A stretch of DNA of 64,000 bases, from NCBI GenBank assembly GCA_028023455.1, contig JAQFVV010006448.1, positions 1,081,431 to 1,145,430 on the forward strand, in the 5' to 3' direction. Below the pieces are notes generated by a model, which was given only the letters and a program-made list of their open reading frames with translations, ran no database searches and had not been told where the DNA came from. Of the stretch, positions 1-14,559 are shown piece by piece; position 1 is the first letter of the stretch; every line of letters begins with the position of its first letter. The DNA is from Epiperipatus broadwayi. Its lineage: Eukaryota; Onychophora; Udeonychophora; Euonychophora; Peripatidae. A program made the position numbers and the translations under genes.

Positions 1-2216
<2,216 letters not shown>

Positions 2217-2954
2217 TGTAATATTAGTGAGATATATATTTATAAAACACACATATATATCTTTGTTACATGTGTTAAATACATGAATAAGTTCCAAAAA
2301 AAGAAAATATGAGGGAAAACAAGAAAAATATATTTAAAAGTAGATTTTAAAATATAATTTTGAAAGAAAAAAAAGAAGGATTGCATTATTTTGTAGAATA
2401 AAACTGTATTAGTAAGAATAGAGTGGGGAAAAACTTAAAACTTACTCTCACTCCTTTTATAAATTAAAAAGAAAAAAAAATTAAAAACAAATAAAATTAA
2501 TTAGTAAAAAATCACTTTTGTAAACTATCTCATTGGTGGGAATGCAATTAATTTTGAAAGATTCCTGGCCCATAAATTGTTAAATGAATCTAATAAAGAT
2601 TAGATAAATATAATGTAAAAATGAATTAAACCAAATTATAGTTATGATCAAAAATAAGCAATGGTTGACTTAGGTATAAAGATACAGATTGTCTATTGTT
2701 ATCTGGGAGTTGTCCAGCATTTTTCCAAAAGTTTTTGTGAGTCTTCTATGAAAAGCTTGTCAACCAGTATTTCCAATTTTTCAGTCCACCAGATCTATTC
2801 ATCACTGAGGGCATAGTTAAAGGGATCTCAAGGCTGGTAGAAATATAAATGAAGTAGCCACACAAGCTAGCAACATATGTTGCTAGAAAATCTTATGAGT
2901 GTTTGACTGGCCTTCATGCCTCACGTCCTCAGCTCCATCAACTGTTCTCACCTG

Positions 2955-3537
2955 GAACCAATGCCTAAACTGTGACATAGATACTGATGCATATTTTCTC
3001 TCCCATTGCATGACAACCATTCAGAAAGAAAATCAAGAAGCCATCACTGGAGACTAAATATCTAGCCATCAGAAAGGTTAAAATCAAAGGAAATGTCAAC
3101 TGCAGAAAATATGTTGTTATTTCAACATAATAAAACCTAAGTAAATATACTTTTTTAATCATAAATATCTAGACATATATATTTCCCTAATGAAATGAAC
3201 AATTGTGGACATTTTTAATGTTGTATTATTAAAAAGTAATATGTGTTCATTTATTTATATTCTGTGTTAAAATATATTATATCTATTTAAATATGCATTT
3301 GTGTAAATAAAGGATTGTTTGCTTAAATGTTACTTATATGTATGGCTGGATGGAACCTGAGAGATGTTCTCAAATCAGATAAAATGTTTTGGGTGGCAGG
3401 TGCCATCCTAGCAGTATTGAGATGTGCTATAGCCAGGAAATATGGTCATGGTTGTGCTTTTGTGTAGCATAAATATGAACCTAAGGTATTATTGATGTTT
3501 AATCTATCAAAGGTATTCTACCCCTCTGATTGAATGT
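2955..3537 (+). repeat. Interspersed repeat family R1, copy 1
   Basis: This segment matches, in inverted orientation, the segment at 6541-7247. Shared blocks include the 'atgcctaaactg' start, the TCTCCCATTG block, 'aatcataaatgtctagacatat' (here with 'atat' for 'atgt'), 'attgtttgcttaaat', and the right end 'ggttgtgcttttgtgtag' followed by 'tattctacc'. The copies are diverged and lack coding capacity. Relative to copy 2, this copy lacks about 190 bp between 'gcttaaat' and 'tatggctg'. The element class is unknown. The extra segment in copy 2 contains a CTGATGA box, which hints at a Penelope-like origin. Confidence 0.75.
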
Positions 3538-6088
<2,551 letters not shown>

Positions 6089-6319
6089 TTGGTCTATTTC
6101 TCTTCTCATACAGCTCACCCATGTCAATTTTCATGATTATGCAATTTAGCATTTATTTGCAATTTTAGTTTCAAACTTTTTAATTTCTTAATTTTAATTA
6201 TACTGGGCCATTTATGGCACATCAACACTCATATTAAATGGCATTTGTAGCTAACCTGCAGCATTTACCTGGCTAATTAAGATTTTTTTGATACATTATT
6301 ATTTTTATTATATTCAAAA

Positions 6320-6447
<128 letters not shown>

Positions 6448-6540
6448 GGGACATATTGGTTATTTATTAACATCTATTCTTTATTATATTGTACTTTATA
6501 TGATTGTCTTTTCCTTTTAACACCTGTGGCAACAGATCAA

Positions 6541-7247
6541 TCATTCAAGCAGAGAGGTAGAATGCATACATATGACCAGATCAAGGCTACACAAAAGCAC
6601 AACCATTTTCACATTTCCTATCTATAGCTCTCCTCCATTATTGTTAGGACAACACCTCACACCCAAAAAAAACTTTATTTTATTTGGGAACATGTCTCAG
6701 GGCCATTCAGCCATACCTAAGATATTTATAGCCAGCATGCTCATGTGATAGGCATATGAACCCTGCACTTGAAATATACTCAGGTTAGCTCACACTCTTC
6801 ATCAGGGGACCCAGCACACTATCACTTAACCCAGGAAAATATTTTTAATTTTAAAATTACTGGTAAAACAGTTAAAAGTGATAGATAGTAGACCACATAA
6901 TATTTAAGCAAACAATTCTTTATTGACGCAAATACATATTTAAATAGATATAATAAACATTAACACTGAACATAAATAAATGAATATGCATTACTTGTTA
7001 ATAATTCAACATTATAAATATCCATTATAGTTTATTTCATTAGGGAAAGTATATGTCTAGACATTTATGATTGAAAAGTATATTTACCTGTTTTATTATT
7101 TTGAGATGATGTCACTTTTAAACTTTTCAATGGCTGGCTCTTTGTTCTTCAGCCATGGCTTCTTGACTTTCTTTCTGGACTTCTGTCTTACAATGGGAGA
7201 AAGAGAGAGTATGCTCTCATGTCTATGTCGCAGTTTAGGCATGATTT
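6541..7247 (-). repeat. Interspersed repeat family R1, copy 2
   Basis: Inverted copy of 2955-3537. Read on the minus strand it starts with 'atgcctaaactgcgacatag' and ends near 'tagaatgcatac' read on plus. It carries about 190 extra bp (roughly 6700-6890). That segment, on the minus strand, contains 'cccctgatgaagagtgtgag' followed by 'ctaacctgagt', which looks like a decayed hammerhead of the Penelope type (CTGATGA present, GAAA box lost). The copies are diverged, so the family is old. Confidence 0.75.
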
Positions 7248-7309
7248 AAACAATTTAATTCATTCAAATGAACACCAAGATTAAACACTTTTTAGCAAAA
7301 ATCTTTTAT

Positions 7310-7316
<7 letters not shown>

Positions 7317-7347
<31 letters not shown>
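7317..7347. repeat. (TA)n microsatellite
   Basis: Short (TA)n run about 80 bp from the degenerate hammerhead-like segment that follows. Confidence 0.9.
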
Positions 7348-7349
<2 letters not shown>

Positions 7350-7425
7350 ATACTTAATGTTTTCATGGTTATGATGTAGATAAATTATAAGTTTTTGGGA
7401 TGTACCATGTCTTATTTTCCATTGA

Positions 7426-7479
7426 GCACCGATATTTCGACGGAATAGCAACCGCCATTTTCAAGGTTAACTTTTGAAA
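7426..7479 (-). ncRNA. Degenerate hammerhead-like motif (Penelope-type remnant)
   Basis: On the minus strand the order is ACC, UUGAAAA (core expected as CUGANGA), a possible helix II of GGCGG and CCGUC around an 8-nt loop, GAAA, UAU, C and GGU. Helix I would be ACC/GGU. Two core positions differ from the hammerhead consensus, so activity is not expected. The 'CGTCGAAATATCGG' string resembles ends of Penelope-like terminal repeats, as I recall them. Confidence 0.35.
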
Positions 7480-7587
7480 GAAAAACCGTTAGATCTTAAC
7501 AAATAATGTGACTGTGTGCGAGATGAGAAATGAGATTCCAGTTCAGCATTCACAATATGAGGCTTTTCAAAATGTTTATTTTCCTCA

Positions 7588-7588
7588 G

Positions 7589-7628
<40 letters not shown>

Positions 7629-7680
7629 TATAGGAAAATGTGTATGCATATATATATATATATATATGCATACACAATCT
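7588..7680. repeat. TA-rich palindromic microsatellite block
   Basis: Two (TA)n runs. The second sits in a perfect palindrome (gtgtatgca - (TA)n - tgcatacac) at about 7639-7674. 'catacacaatctta' recurs inverted at about 7731-7746, so the block can fold back. Confidence 0.8.
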
Positions 7681-7828
7681 TATGATTCAACTGTCTTGCA
7701 GTTTTTTTCTGAGTTATGATATAATGAAAAGTAAGATTGTGTATGGATATATGTACGATAAAAGGTTTTTATTAAAAAGTGTTTAAAATACAGTGAATAA
7801 ATTGCTTTATATAAGATATTATATATAT

Positions 7829-8065
7829 GGGATTCAAACTCAGACTTTCACCTCACCCATAACTCTCAGTGCCATCTTATATTGCTGACCCATCTGATCA
7901 CACACATTTTGAAAAGATATATAGTCACCAATATCTATATTTCATGCTAAACCAGCACTCATCAATTGGTCCAGATTACCATCTCCACACATATATGCAA
8001 TCAGTGCTCAACTTTATATTAAGATAGCTAATGCTTTGAACATTCCATCATCAGATTTTCAATGA
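7829..8065 (-). mobile_element. SINE-like repeat S1 with hammerhead core, copy A
   Basis: Minus-strand copy of a roughly 210-bp repeat also found at 8141-8346 and about 35585-35800. On the minus strand it contains a hammerhead-like block and, near its 3' side, 'gtttgaatccc', similar to a tRNA/pol III B box. At its other end (8041-8064) the minus strand reads 'ctgatgatggaatgttc' and then 'aaagcattagc', possibly a second decayed hammerhead. Copies A and B form a fold-back pair about 75 bp apart. Confidence 0.7.
7927..7970 (-). ncRNA. Hammerhead-like motif, S1 copy A (core mutated)
   Basis: Minus strand: helix I ACCAA/UUGGU is fully paired; the core reads UUGAUGA (C3 changed to U); helix II GUGCU/AGCAU closes loop GGUUU; GAAA is followed by a short helix III. 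The C3 change should abolish or greatly reduce cleavage. Confidence 0.6.
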
Positions 8066-8140
8066 AATGGAAGGCTGAATCATTGTAGGTTGGAGTAGTT
8101 TGAAGCCTGTCCATTAAAGTCTGAATATTGGCTCTCTTAT

Positions 8141-8346
8141 TATAAAGCTGAGCACTGATTGTACATATGTGTGGAGATGGTAATCTGGACCAACTGATGA
8201 GTGCTGGTTTAGCATGAAATATGTATATTTGTGAATATTTATCTTGTCAACATGTGTGTGATCAGATGGGCCACCAATATAAGATGGCAATGAGAGTTGT
8301 GAGTTGTGTGAAAGTCTGAGTTCGAATCCCACATATATTACATATA
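8141..8346 (+). mobile_element. SINE-like repeat S1 with hammerhead core, copy B
   Basis: Plus-strand copy. It starts around 'tataaagctgagcac', carries a hammerhead core at 8189-8232, then a box A-like 'tggcaatgagag' (about 8285-8296) and a box B-like 'gttcgaatccc' (8320-8330). The A-B spacing of about 24 nt is shorter than in most tRNAs. A hammerhead plus pol III-like boxes recalls the Sm-alpha SINE-like repeats of schistosomes, which combine the two. No protein is encoded; the frame 8114-8365 on the other strand is a shadow. Confidence 0.7.
8189..8232 (+). ncRNA. Hammerhead ribozyme motif, S1 copy B (core intact)
   Basis: Order: helix I 5' strand ACCAA (8189-8193); CUGAUGA (8194-8200); helix II GUGCU/AGCAU with loop GGUUU (8201-8215); GAAA (8216-8219); short helix III AUA/UAU with a UG loop (8219-8226, sharing the last A of GAAA); cleavable A (8227); helix I 3' strand UUUGU (8228-8232). 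Helix I has one mismatch (C-U) that is a C-G pair in the other two copies. This is type I with a very short helix III, as in Penelope-type hammerheads, which usually need dimer formation. Confidence 0.72.
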
Positions 8347-8369
8347 TAAATGCAAGTTTAAGCATGTAT

Positions 8370-10760
8370 AATGTATAAGATATAGCAAAATAATGAAAGT
8401 GGTGAATTTGATAATATTTCTAATAAATGACAATTAATACTTTCATGATATTGCTTTATTAGGCTAAAAGAAAATCAAAAAATTATCATGCTTTTATTTA
8501 GGCATAAGCTGATTTTCATTTTTTTCTTTTACATTGTAATACATTCTGTTTTATAATGAATTAAACAAAATGGATAAAGGAATTGATCGCTGAGAATCAC
8601 ATTATATACATATTGAATTTTTGATGATAATTTACTACTAAAATTTAGCTTTTTCTATATATTTTTTATTATTTCATTTAAAACATAGTTTGGATGCTCA
8701 GTTATTCTATTTTTAAAAAGACAGATCAGTTGAAGATGTTCCAATATATCTTTGTGTTTTTATTTCTCTCTATTCTGCTTCATATTGTTTTCTTTTTATT
8801 TCCTAACTACCGAATATCAGAACTTTTGAAGTCTGTAGATAATAAAAAAAATTATTTAGAAAAAAAACAACAAATGTTTATTTAACTTATACTCATTTAT
8901 GAGTGTCTGAATAATGTTTGTATTTTGTAAGTTAATGATATCCTTATCATTGCTATAAAAAAATTATAATAGCTTTTATTCAGAATCCACTGTTTATTTG
9001 ATGTTGTTGTTTTTTTTTTTTTTTTTAATAGTCGTATTATTCATTAAATCAAAATTACATTTGTTTTTTTTTTCCCATTTGTTTGGATTTTGTTAGTCTT
9101 AGCAAATAACATTCGATGATTTAACAACAATGCTGATGCAAAGTATTATGGGAACATACCTTCATGTTGTCGGGTTTTTTTTTTTTTCACGTCTGTTTTT
9201 TTTTTTTAAGATTATTTGATTAGCTATACTTTGAACGATTTTTTTTAATTCAAATAACCATTATAAACTTGTGGTTGAGGTTTTTTCACTCAATACCTAT
9301 TGTTAGCTGAGTACTTAAAAAAATAAAATGATTAAAGTAAAAAAAAAAAGAGGTACAAAATAAAAAAGTGCCTTTCAGTTAACTCCTATACCAAATTTAT
9401 ATATTTAAGAAAAAAAATAGAAATAAAATAATTATTTATTGAAATTAGGTTTTGCTTTTATAGGTATTTTGGTAAAATGACATTTTTATTTAAATAATTA
9501 TAAATACATAAACAGTTTTTATTTATTTATGTAGTTTCTATTCTATATATTTATTTACAAGTTTTCAATAATATACATGATGCACATACACACACAACAA
9601 TAAGTTATTCGACAATACTTGTAAATAATTTTGTTAAATAATACTTATTATAATTAGGAAAGTAATTATTAAAATATAATATCAAACCACTATTCATTAT
9701 TTATTATAATTTAAAATATTTAATATTAAATAAATGAGGGTTTTATTTATGTAAGAAACATTTAATACATTGAATAAATAGGCTAATTAAATGTTTTTAC
9801 ATTGCAAAAAACACACAAACTCGCACATACAGTAAAACAATGTATATCTTTTAGGCAATGCAATATTGCACAATAGATATCTTAAAAATTGATGCATAAA
9901 TTATTCTTTTTTTTCAGGTCATCATGATTAATTAAATCATTTTAATCGCAAACACATCTCTGAACAAATTTTGCTCTGTAATATTGCAAGTACAAAATAT
10001 TTTATTTTTACAATAACTTAGTATTACAGAACAGAAATGTATAATATTAACTAAATCCATGTGCATAATAGTTGTTAATAAATTGTTATTATTTACCTGT
10101 AGGTTGCTTTTTTCTGATTATTTATTTTCACTATATCAAGTTTAGCATGTTAAGAAAAATATTAAATGATATGAGCAATCTGAGATAAAATTTTATCTCT
10201 AATAAATGTAAGTGCTTGCATGGAATAGCTATTTCAGTTTCCTCAATAAATATTTACTTGCAACTAAAATCTTAGCCCTGGCATGCTTTCCCACATTCCA
10301 TCATTAAATGACTAACCAAACATATAGAAAAACTATCTATTCCTAATCTTAGGGTCACAACTTTTATCTTAATTGCTTTGTGATTTTTTTAAGATGATAT
10401 TTTGTGTTTAATTGTGCTTTTCCCAAACTCCAGTCTTCTTTGTTTCAAATTAGTTAATAAAATTAAATTTAACGGTTAAATTCTAACCTCTATTGATATT
10501 TATATAGCTACTTAGAGCCTTCTCTCATTACCTATTCCATATTATCTTTTTTTGTAAATTTTATTTTTATTCTTACAATTTCACAATTTTACATATTTAT
10601 TCTTTTAGGTGTGGCTATATATTTTTATTTTTATAAACTTGATATTACATCTTAAATATGTATCTTATAAATAATTTCCAAATTGCACTCAATATATTAC
10701 TTAAATAATAAGTGCAATAATACTCAAGGCTAAATGGGTTTATAAATAATTATGAACATC
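8370..10760. other. AT-rich non-coding stretch
   Basis: Only A/T homopolymers and low-complexity sequence are seen. The frame at 8694-8885 encodes a hydrophobic stretch typical of T-rich DNA and is not supported as a gene. Confidence 0.55.
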
Positions 10761-10763
10761 ATT

Positions 10764-10913
10764 CGACACTTAGACAATCCCAATATTAATAATAATCAAA
10801 AATTTCAATCTGTTGTCAAGGCAATCTTTTTTTTAACAATAAAGGTGGAAGTTGCCTTGAAAATAGATTAAAATTTTTGATTATTATTAATATTGGGATT
10901 GTCTAAGTGTTGA
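10764..10913. repeat. Inverted repeat, family R3
   Basis: Arms of about 62 bp (10764-10825 and 10851-10913) match almost completely and include 'cacttagacaatcccaatat' in both. The spacer is about 25 bp and AT-rich. A single diverged copy of the same arm lies at 54998-55100, so the arm is a dispersed repeat that here sits as a fold-back. Confidence 0.85.
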
Positions 10914-10919
10914 CTTGTT

Positions 10920-11766
10920 TTAAAGATTATTTATAAATAATGAATATAAAAATACATGTGCTATAACAATGATGAGCTAATTTAGTTACAGTGATCTCAT
11001 CTATAGAATGCACTTTTAATAATTTAATTTTAGAATTATTATTTATGCATAAATATGCTATTCTATCTATGCTCCATGAGTCAAATCTTGCAAGGATGAT
11101 AAATGATAAAATATAACTTATTCTTACTAACATATACATAATGAGCAATAATAAGCTCCCTATGCAGATTAATTAAGTAAACTAGATTTGGTCTTCAGAT
11201 CAATGCTGAACTGTATAATAATAAGTAAGGACGGACTGATGATCATAGTGAATCTTCTGATACTATGGCACTAAATTACTAAATAAGAATTGTGACTTGA
11301 ATGTGTAATTAGTCACAGGATGCAGTACCATGTACTTGGTTTCCTTGGACCATATGACTAACTGCCATAATGTGGACTTTAGTTCAGGAGATTGGGGCAG
11401 ATTTACAAATTGCTTTCTGGACCCTCATGTTCCAGTTGTAAGAAAACTATCCAACCTAATTATGGGGTGGTGTATAAACCATAAGCCCATTTTACAAAGA
11501 AAACATAACAAGGTGTTTTGCACATGTTTTGCTTTTTAAGAACACATTTGTGATCCTTACTAATAATATTAATTATTAAAATAAAAACTTATGCACAAAA
11601 TACTATAGTTCAATTCTGTGAAATTACTTTACTTCAGTTCACTAATTAGCATACTTACACATGCTAAGAAGATTCTGAATAGTTTAACTAATAAACTAGG
11701 GAGGAAAAAAGCATATTTGGGGCTTAACTAATTATTATTAATATGCTTTTTAACTATCATCTTTGC
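10920..11766. other. Non-coding stretch, no feature recognised
   Basis: AT-rich sequence. The frames at 10927-11148 (minus) and 11330-11539 (plus) show no domain. Confidence 0.5.
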
Positions 11767-11936
11767 TATATATATATATATATGAAAAAACAAATACAAG
11801 TTAATCACGTAACCTGCTATCACTTGTTATTTATGTCCAAAAGATGGCGCTATACCAAAACCGCCGAACAAGTGTAAGATTTGTTTTACATAAACGGAAA
11901 AAGAGTCAGAAATTAACTACCTCTTTCATTTGCTCA

Positions 11937-11983
11937 CTCCCAGATCAGCTGATTTCAAGCTGGTTTGCTATCCTCAGTGGGAG
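11937..11983 (-). ncRNA. Hammerhead ribozyme motif, array unit 1
   Basis: Minus strand: helix I CUCCCA/UGGGAG (6 bp); core CUGAGGA (fits CUGANGA); helix II AGC/GCU with loop AAACCA and a U-U at the core-proximal pair; GAAA; palindromic helix III (AUC/GAU with loop AGCU); cleavable C; then the helix I 3' strand. All catalytic positions expected of a hammerhead (G5, G8, G12, A9, A13, A14) are present. Confidence 0.8.
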
Positions 11984-12355
11984 ATAGAGTATAGAAACTA
12001 GATCTAAAACACTGACTCTCAAGTGTTTATGCAAAACGTTTCTATCAGATTGCAAGCGTGAATTTTTCAGACCGGAAAAGTCTTCAAACCCAGCCTAGCA
12101 AGCTAGATATTTATATGGGTCTGATCTCAGTTCAGAATCACCATATAATCAAAGTCTCTGCAATATATATCATTGCAAGAAAACTCTAAAGGTACATTTA
12201 TGAAAAAAACAAATACAAGTTAATCACGTAACCTGCTATCACTTGTTATTTATGTCCAAAAGATGGCGCTATACCAAAACCGCCGAACAAGTGTAAGATT
12301 TGTTTTACATAAACAAAAAAAGAGTCAGAAATTAACTACCTCTTTCATTTGCTCA

Positions 12356-12402
12356 CTCCCAGATCAGCTGATTTCAAGCTGGTTTGCTATCCTCAGTGGG
12401 AG
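12356..12402 (-). ncRNA. Hammerhead ribozyme motif, array unit 2
   Basis: Identical in core and helices to the motif in unit 1, displaced by 419 bp. Confidence 0.8.
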
Positions 12403-12774
12403 ATAGAGTATAGAAACTAGATCTAAAACACTGACTCTCAAGTGTTTATGCAAAACGTTTCTATCAGATTGCAAGCGTGAATTTTTCAGACCGGAAAAGT
12501 CTTCAAACCCAGCCTAGCAAGCTAGATATTTATATGGGTCTGATCTCAGTTCAGAATCACCATATAATCAAAGTCTCTGCAATATATATCATTGCAAGAA
12601 AACTCTAAAGGTACATTTATGAAAAAAACAAATACAAGTTAATCACGTAACCTGCTATCACTTGTTATTTATGTCCAAAAGATGGCGCTATACCAAAATC
12701 GCCGAACAAGTGTAAGATTTGTTTTACATAAACGAAAAAAGAGTCAGAAATTAACTACCTCTTTCATTTGCTCA

Positions 12775-12821
12775 CTCCCAGATCAGCTGATTTCAAGCTG
12801 GTTTGCTATCCTCAGTGGGAG
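12775..12821 (-). ncRNA. Hammerhead ribozyme motif, array unit 3
   Basis: Same core and helices as unit 1, displaced by a further 419 bp. Confidence 0.8.
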
Positions 12822-13192
12822 ATAGAGTATAGAAACTAGATCTAAAACACTGACTCTCAAGTGTTTATGCAAAATGTTTCTATCAGATTGCAAGCGTGAA
12901 TTTTTCAGACCGGAAAAGTCTTCAAACCCAGCCTAGCAAGCTAGATATTTATATGGGTCTGATCTCAGGTCAGAATCACCATATAATCAAAGTCTCTGCA
13001 ATATATATCATTGCAAGAAAACTCTAAAGGTACATTTATGAAAAAACAAATACAAGTTAATCACGTAACCTGCTATCACTTGTTATTTATGTCCAAAAGA
13101 TGGCGCTATACCAAAACCGCTGAACAAGTGTAAGATTTGTTTTACATAAACGAAAAAAGAGTCAGAAATTAACTACCTCTTTCATTTGCTCA

Positions 13193-13239
13193 CTCCCAGA
13201 TCAGCTGATTTCAAGCTGGTTTGCTATCCTCAGTGGGAG
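13193..13239 (-). ncRNA. Hammerhead ribozyme motif, array unit 4 (truncated unit)
   Basis: Complete motif. The unit itself ends about 11 bp beyond it at the inversion junction, so this copy lacks most of its downstream monomer. Confidence 0.78.
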
Positions 13240-13250
13240 ATAGAGTATAG

Positions 13251-13259
13251 AGTATAGAC
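13251..13259. other. Inversion junction of the hammerhead array
   Basis: The direct units end in 'gagtatag', duplicated as 'agtatagagtatag', and the sequence then turns into the reverse complement starting 'tatagcgccatc'. The breakpoint partners are not at the same monomer position, so this is not a simple symmetrical palindrome: the 5' half breaks about 205 bp before the point where the other half begins in monomer phase. Confidence 0.8.
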
Positions 13260-13548
13260 TATAGCGCCATCTTTTGGACATAAATAACAAGTGATAGCAG
13301 GTTACGTGATTAACTTGTATTTGTTTTTTCATAAATGTACCTTTAGAGTTTTTTTGCAATGATATATATTGCAGAGACTTTGATTATATGGTGATTCTGA
13401 ACTGAGATCAGACCCATATAAATATCTAGCTTGCTAGGCTGGGTTTGAAGACTTTTCCGGTCTGAAAAATTCACGCTTGCAATCTGATAGAAACGTTTTG
13501 CATAAACACTTGAGAGTCAGTGTTTTAGATCTAGTTTCTATACTCTAT

Positions 13549-13595
13549 CTCCCACTGAGGATAGCAAACCAGCTTGAAATCAGCTGATCTGGGAG
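13549..13595 (+). ncRNA. Hammerhead ribozyme motif, inverted unit 1
   Basis: CUCCCA at 13549-13554, CUGAGGA 13555-13561, helix II 13562-13575, GAAA 13576-13579, helix III ending at U13588, cleavable C13589, UGGGAG 13590-13595. All paired segments match those of the direct units. Confidence 0.82.
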
Positions 13596-13966
13596 TGAGC
13601 AAATGAAAGAGGTAGTTAATTTCTGACTCTTTTTTCGTTTATGTAAAACAAATCTTACACTTGTTCGGCGGTTTTGGTATAGCGCCATCTTTTGGACATA
13701 AATAACAAGTGATAGCAGGTTACGTGATTAACTTGTATTTGTTTTTTCATAAATGTACCTTTAGAGTTTTCTTGCAATGATATATATTGCAGAGACTTTG
13801 ATTATATGGTGATTCTGAACTGAGATCAGACCCATATAAATATCTAGCTTGCTAGGCTGGGTTTGAAGACTTTTCCGGTCTGAAAAATTCACGCTTGCAA
13901 TCTGATAGAAACGTTTTGCATAAACACTTGAGAGTCAGTGTTTTAGATCTAGTTTCTATACTCTAT

Positions 13967-14013
13967 CTCCCACTGAGGATAGCAAACCAGCTTGAAATCA
14001 GCTGATCTGGGAG
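13967..14013 (+). ncRNA. Hammerhead ribozyme motif, inverted unit 2
   Basis: Same core and helices, displaced by 418 bp. Confidence 0.82.
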
Positions 14014-14384
14014 TGAGCAAATGAAAGAGGTAGTTAATTTCTGACTCTTTTTTCGTTTATGTAAAACAAATCTTACACTTGTTCGGCGGTTTTGGTATAG
14101 CGCCATCTTTTGGACATAAATAACAAGTGATAGCAGGTTACGTGATTAACTTGTATTTGTTTTTTCATAAATGTACCTTTAGAGTTTTCTTGCAATGATA
14201 TATATTGCAGAGACTTTGATTATATGGTGATTCTGAACTGAGATCAGACCCATATAAATATCTAGCTTGCTAGGCTGGGTTTGAAGACTTTTCCGGTCTG
14301 AAAAATTCACGCTTGCAATCTGATAGAAACGTTTTGCATAAACACTTGAGAGTCAGTGTTTTAGATCTAGTTTCTATACTCTAT

Positions 14385-14431
14385 CTCCCACTGAGGATAG
14401 CAAACCAGCTTGAAATCAGCTAATCTGGGAG
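14385..14431 (+). ncRNA. Hammerhead ribozyme motif, inverted unit 3
   Basis: Core intact. One change in helix III ('cagctaatc' for 'cagctgatc') breaks its third base pair; helix I is intact. Confidence 0.75.
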
Positions 14432-14533
14432 TGAGCAAATGAAAGAGGTAGTTAATTTCTGACTCTTTTTTCGTTTATGTAAAACAAATCTTACACTTGT
14501 TCGGCGGTTTTGGTATAGCGCCATCTTTTGGAC

Positions 14534-14554
14534 ATATATATATATATATATATA
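14534..14554. repeat. (TA)n microsatellite at right array border
   Basis: The last array bases 'ggacat' merge into (TA)n, mirroring the (TA)n at 11767-11783 on the left border. Confidence 0.9.
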
Positions 14555-14559
14555 CACAT

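Larger units (their letters stand above)
11782..13250 (-). repeat. 418-bp hammerhead tandem repeat, direct half (3.5 units)
   Basis: Units start at 11782, 12200, 12619 and 13038 (period 418-419), each beginning 'atgaaaaaa(a)caaatac'. The fourth is cut at about 13250. The copies are nearly identical, differing by a few substitutions (for example in the 'cataaac' to 'gagtcag' segment and in A-run length), so amplification or homogenisation is recent. Each unit carries a hammerhead motif on the minus strand, so the sense strand of the ribozyme is minus here. A (TA)n run abuts the left end. There is no open reading frame. Size, tandem layout and a type I hammerhead match the animal 'retrozyme' class of small circular-RNA-generating repeats; assignment to that class is inference. 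Confidence 0.93.
13260..14535 (+). repeat. 418-bp hammerhead tandem repeat, inverted half (3 units)
   Basis: Units start at 13260, 13678 and 14096 (period exactly 418), with a 22-bp partial unit at 14514-14535 that runs into (TA)n. Sequence is the reverse complement of the direct half with very few differences. Hammerhead motifs are on the plus strand. The two outer ends of the whole array stop at different monomer positions ('atgaaaaaac' on the left, 'tttggacat' on the right), and both merge into TA repeats. Confidence 0.93.

Noticed and set aside
11782-14535. CRISPR array or ordinary satellite
   Set aside because: Repeats are 418 bp with no unique spacers, so not CRISPR. The conserved ribozyme core and dispersed solo copy argue for more than a passive satellite.
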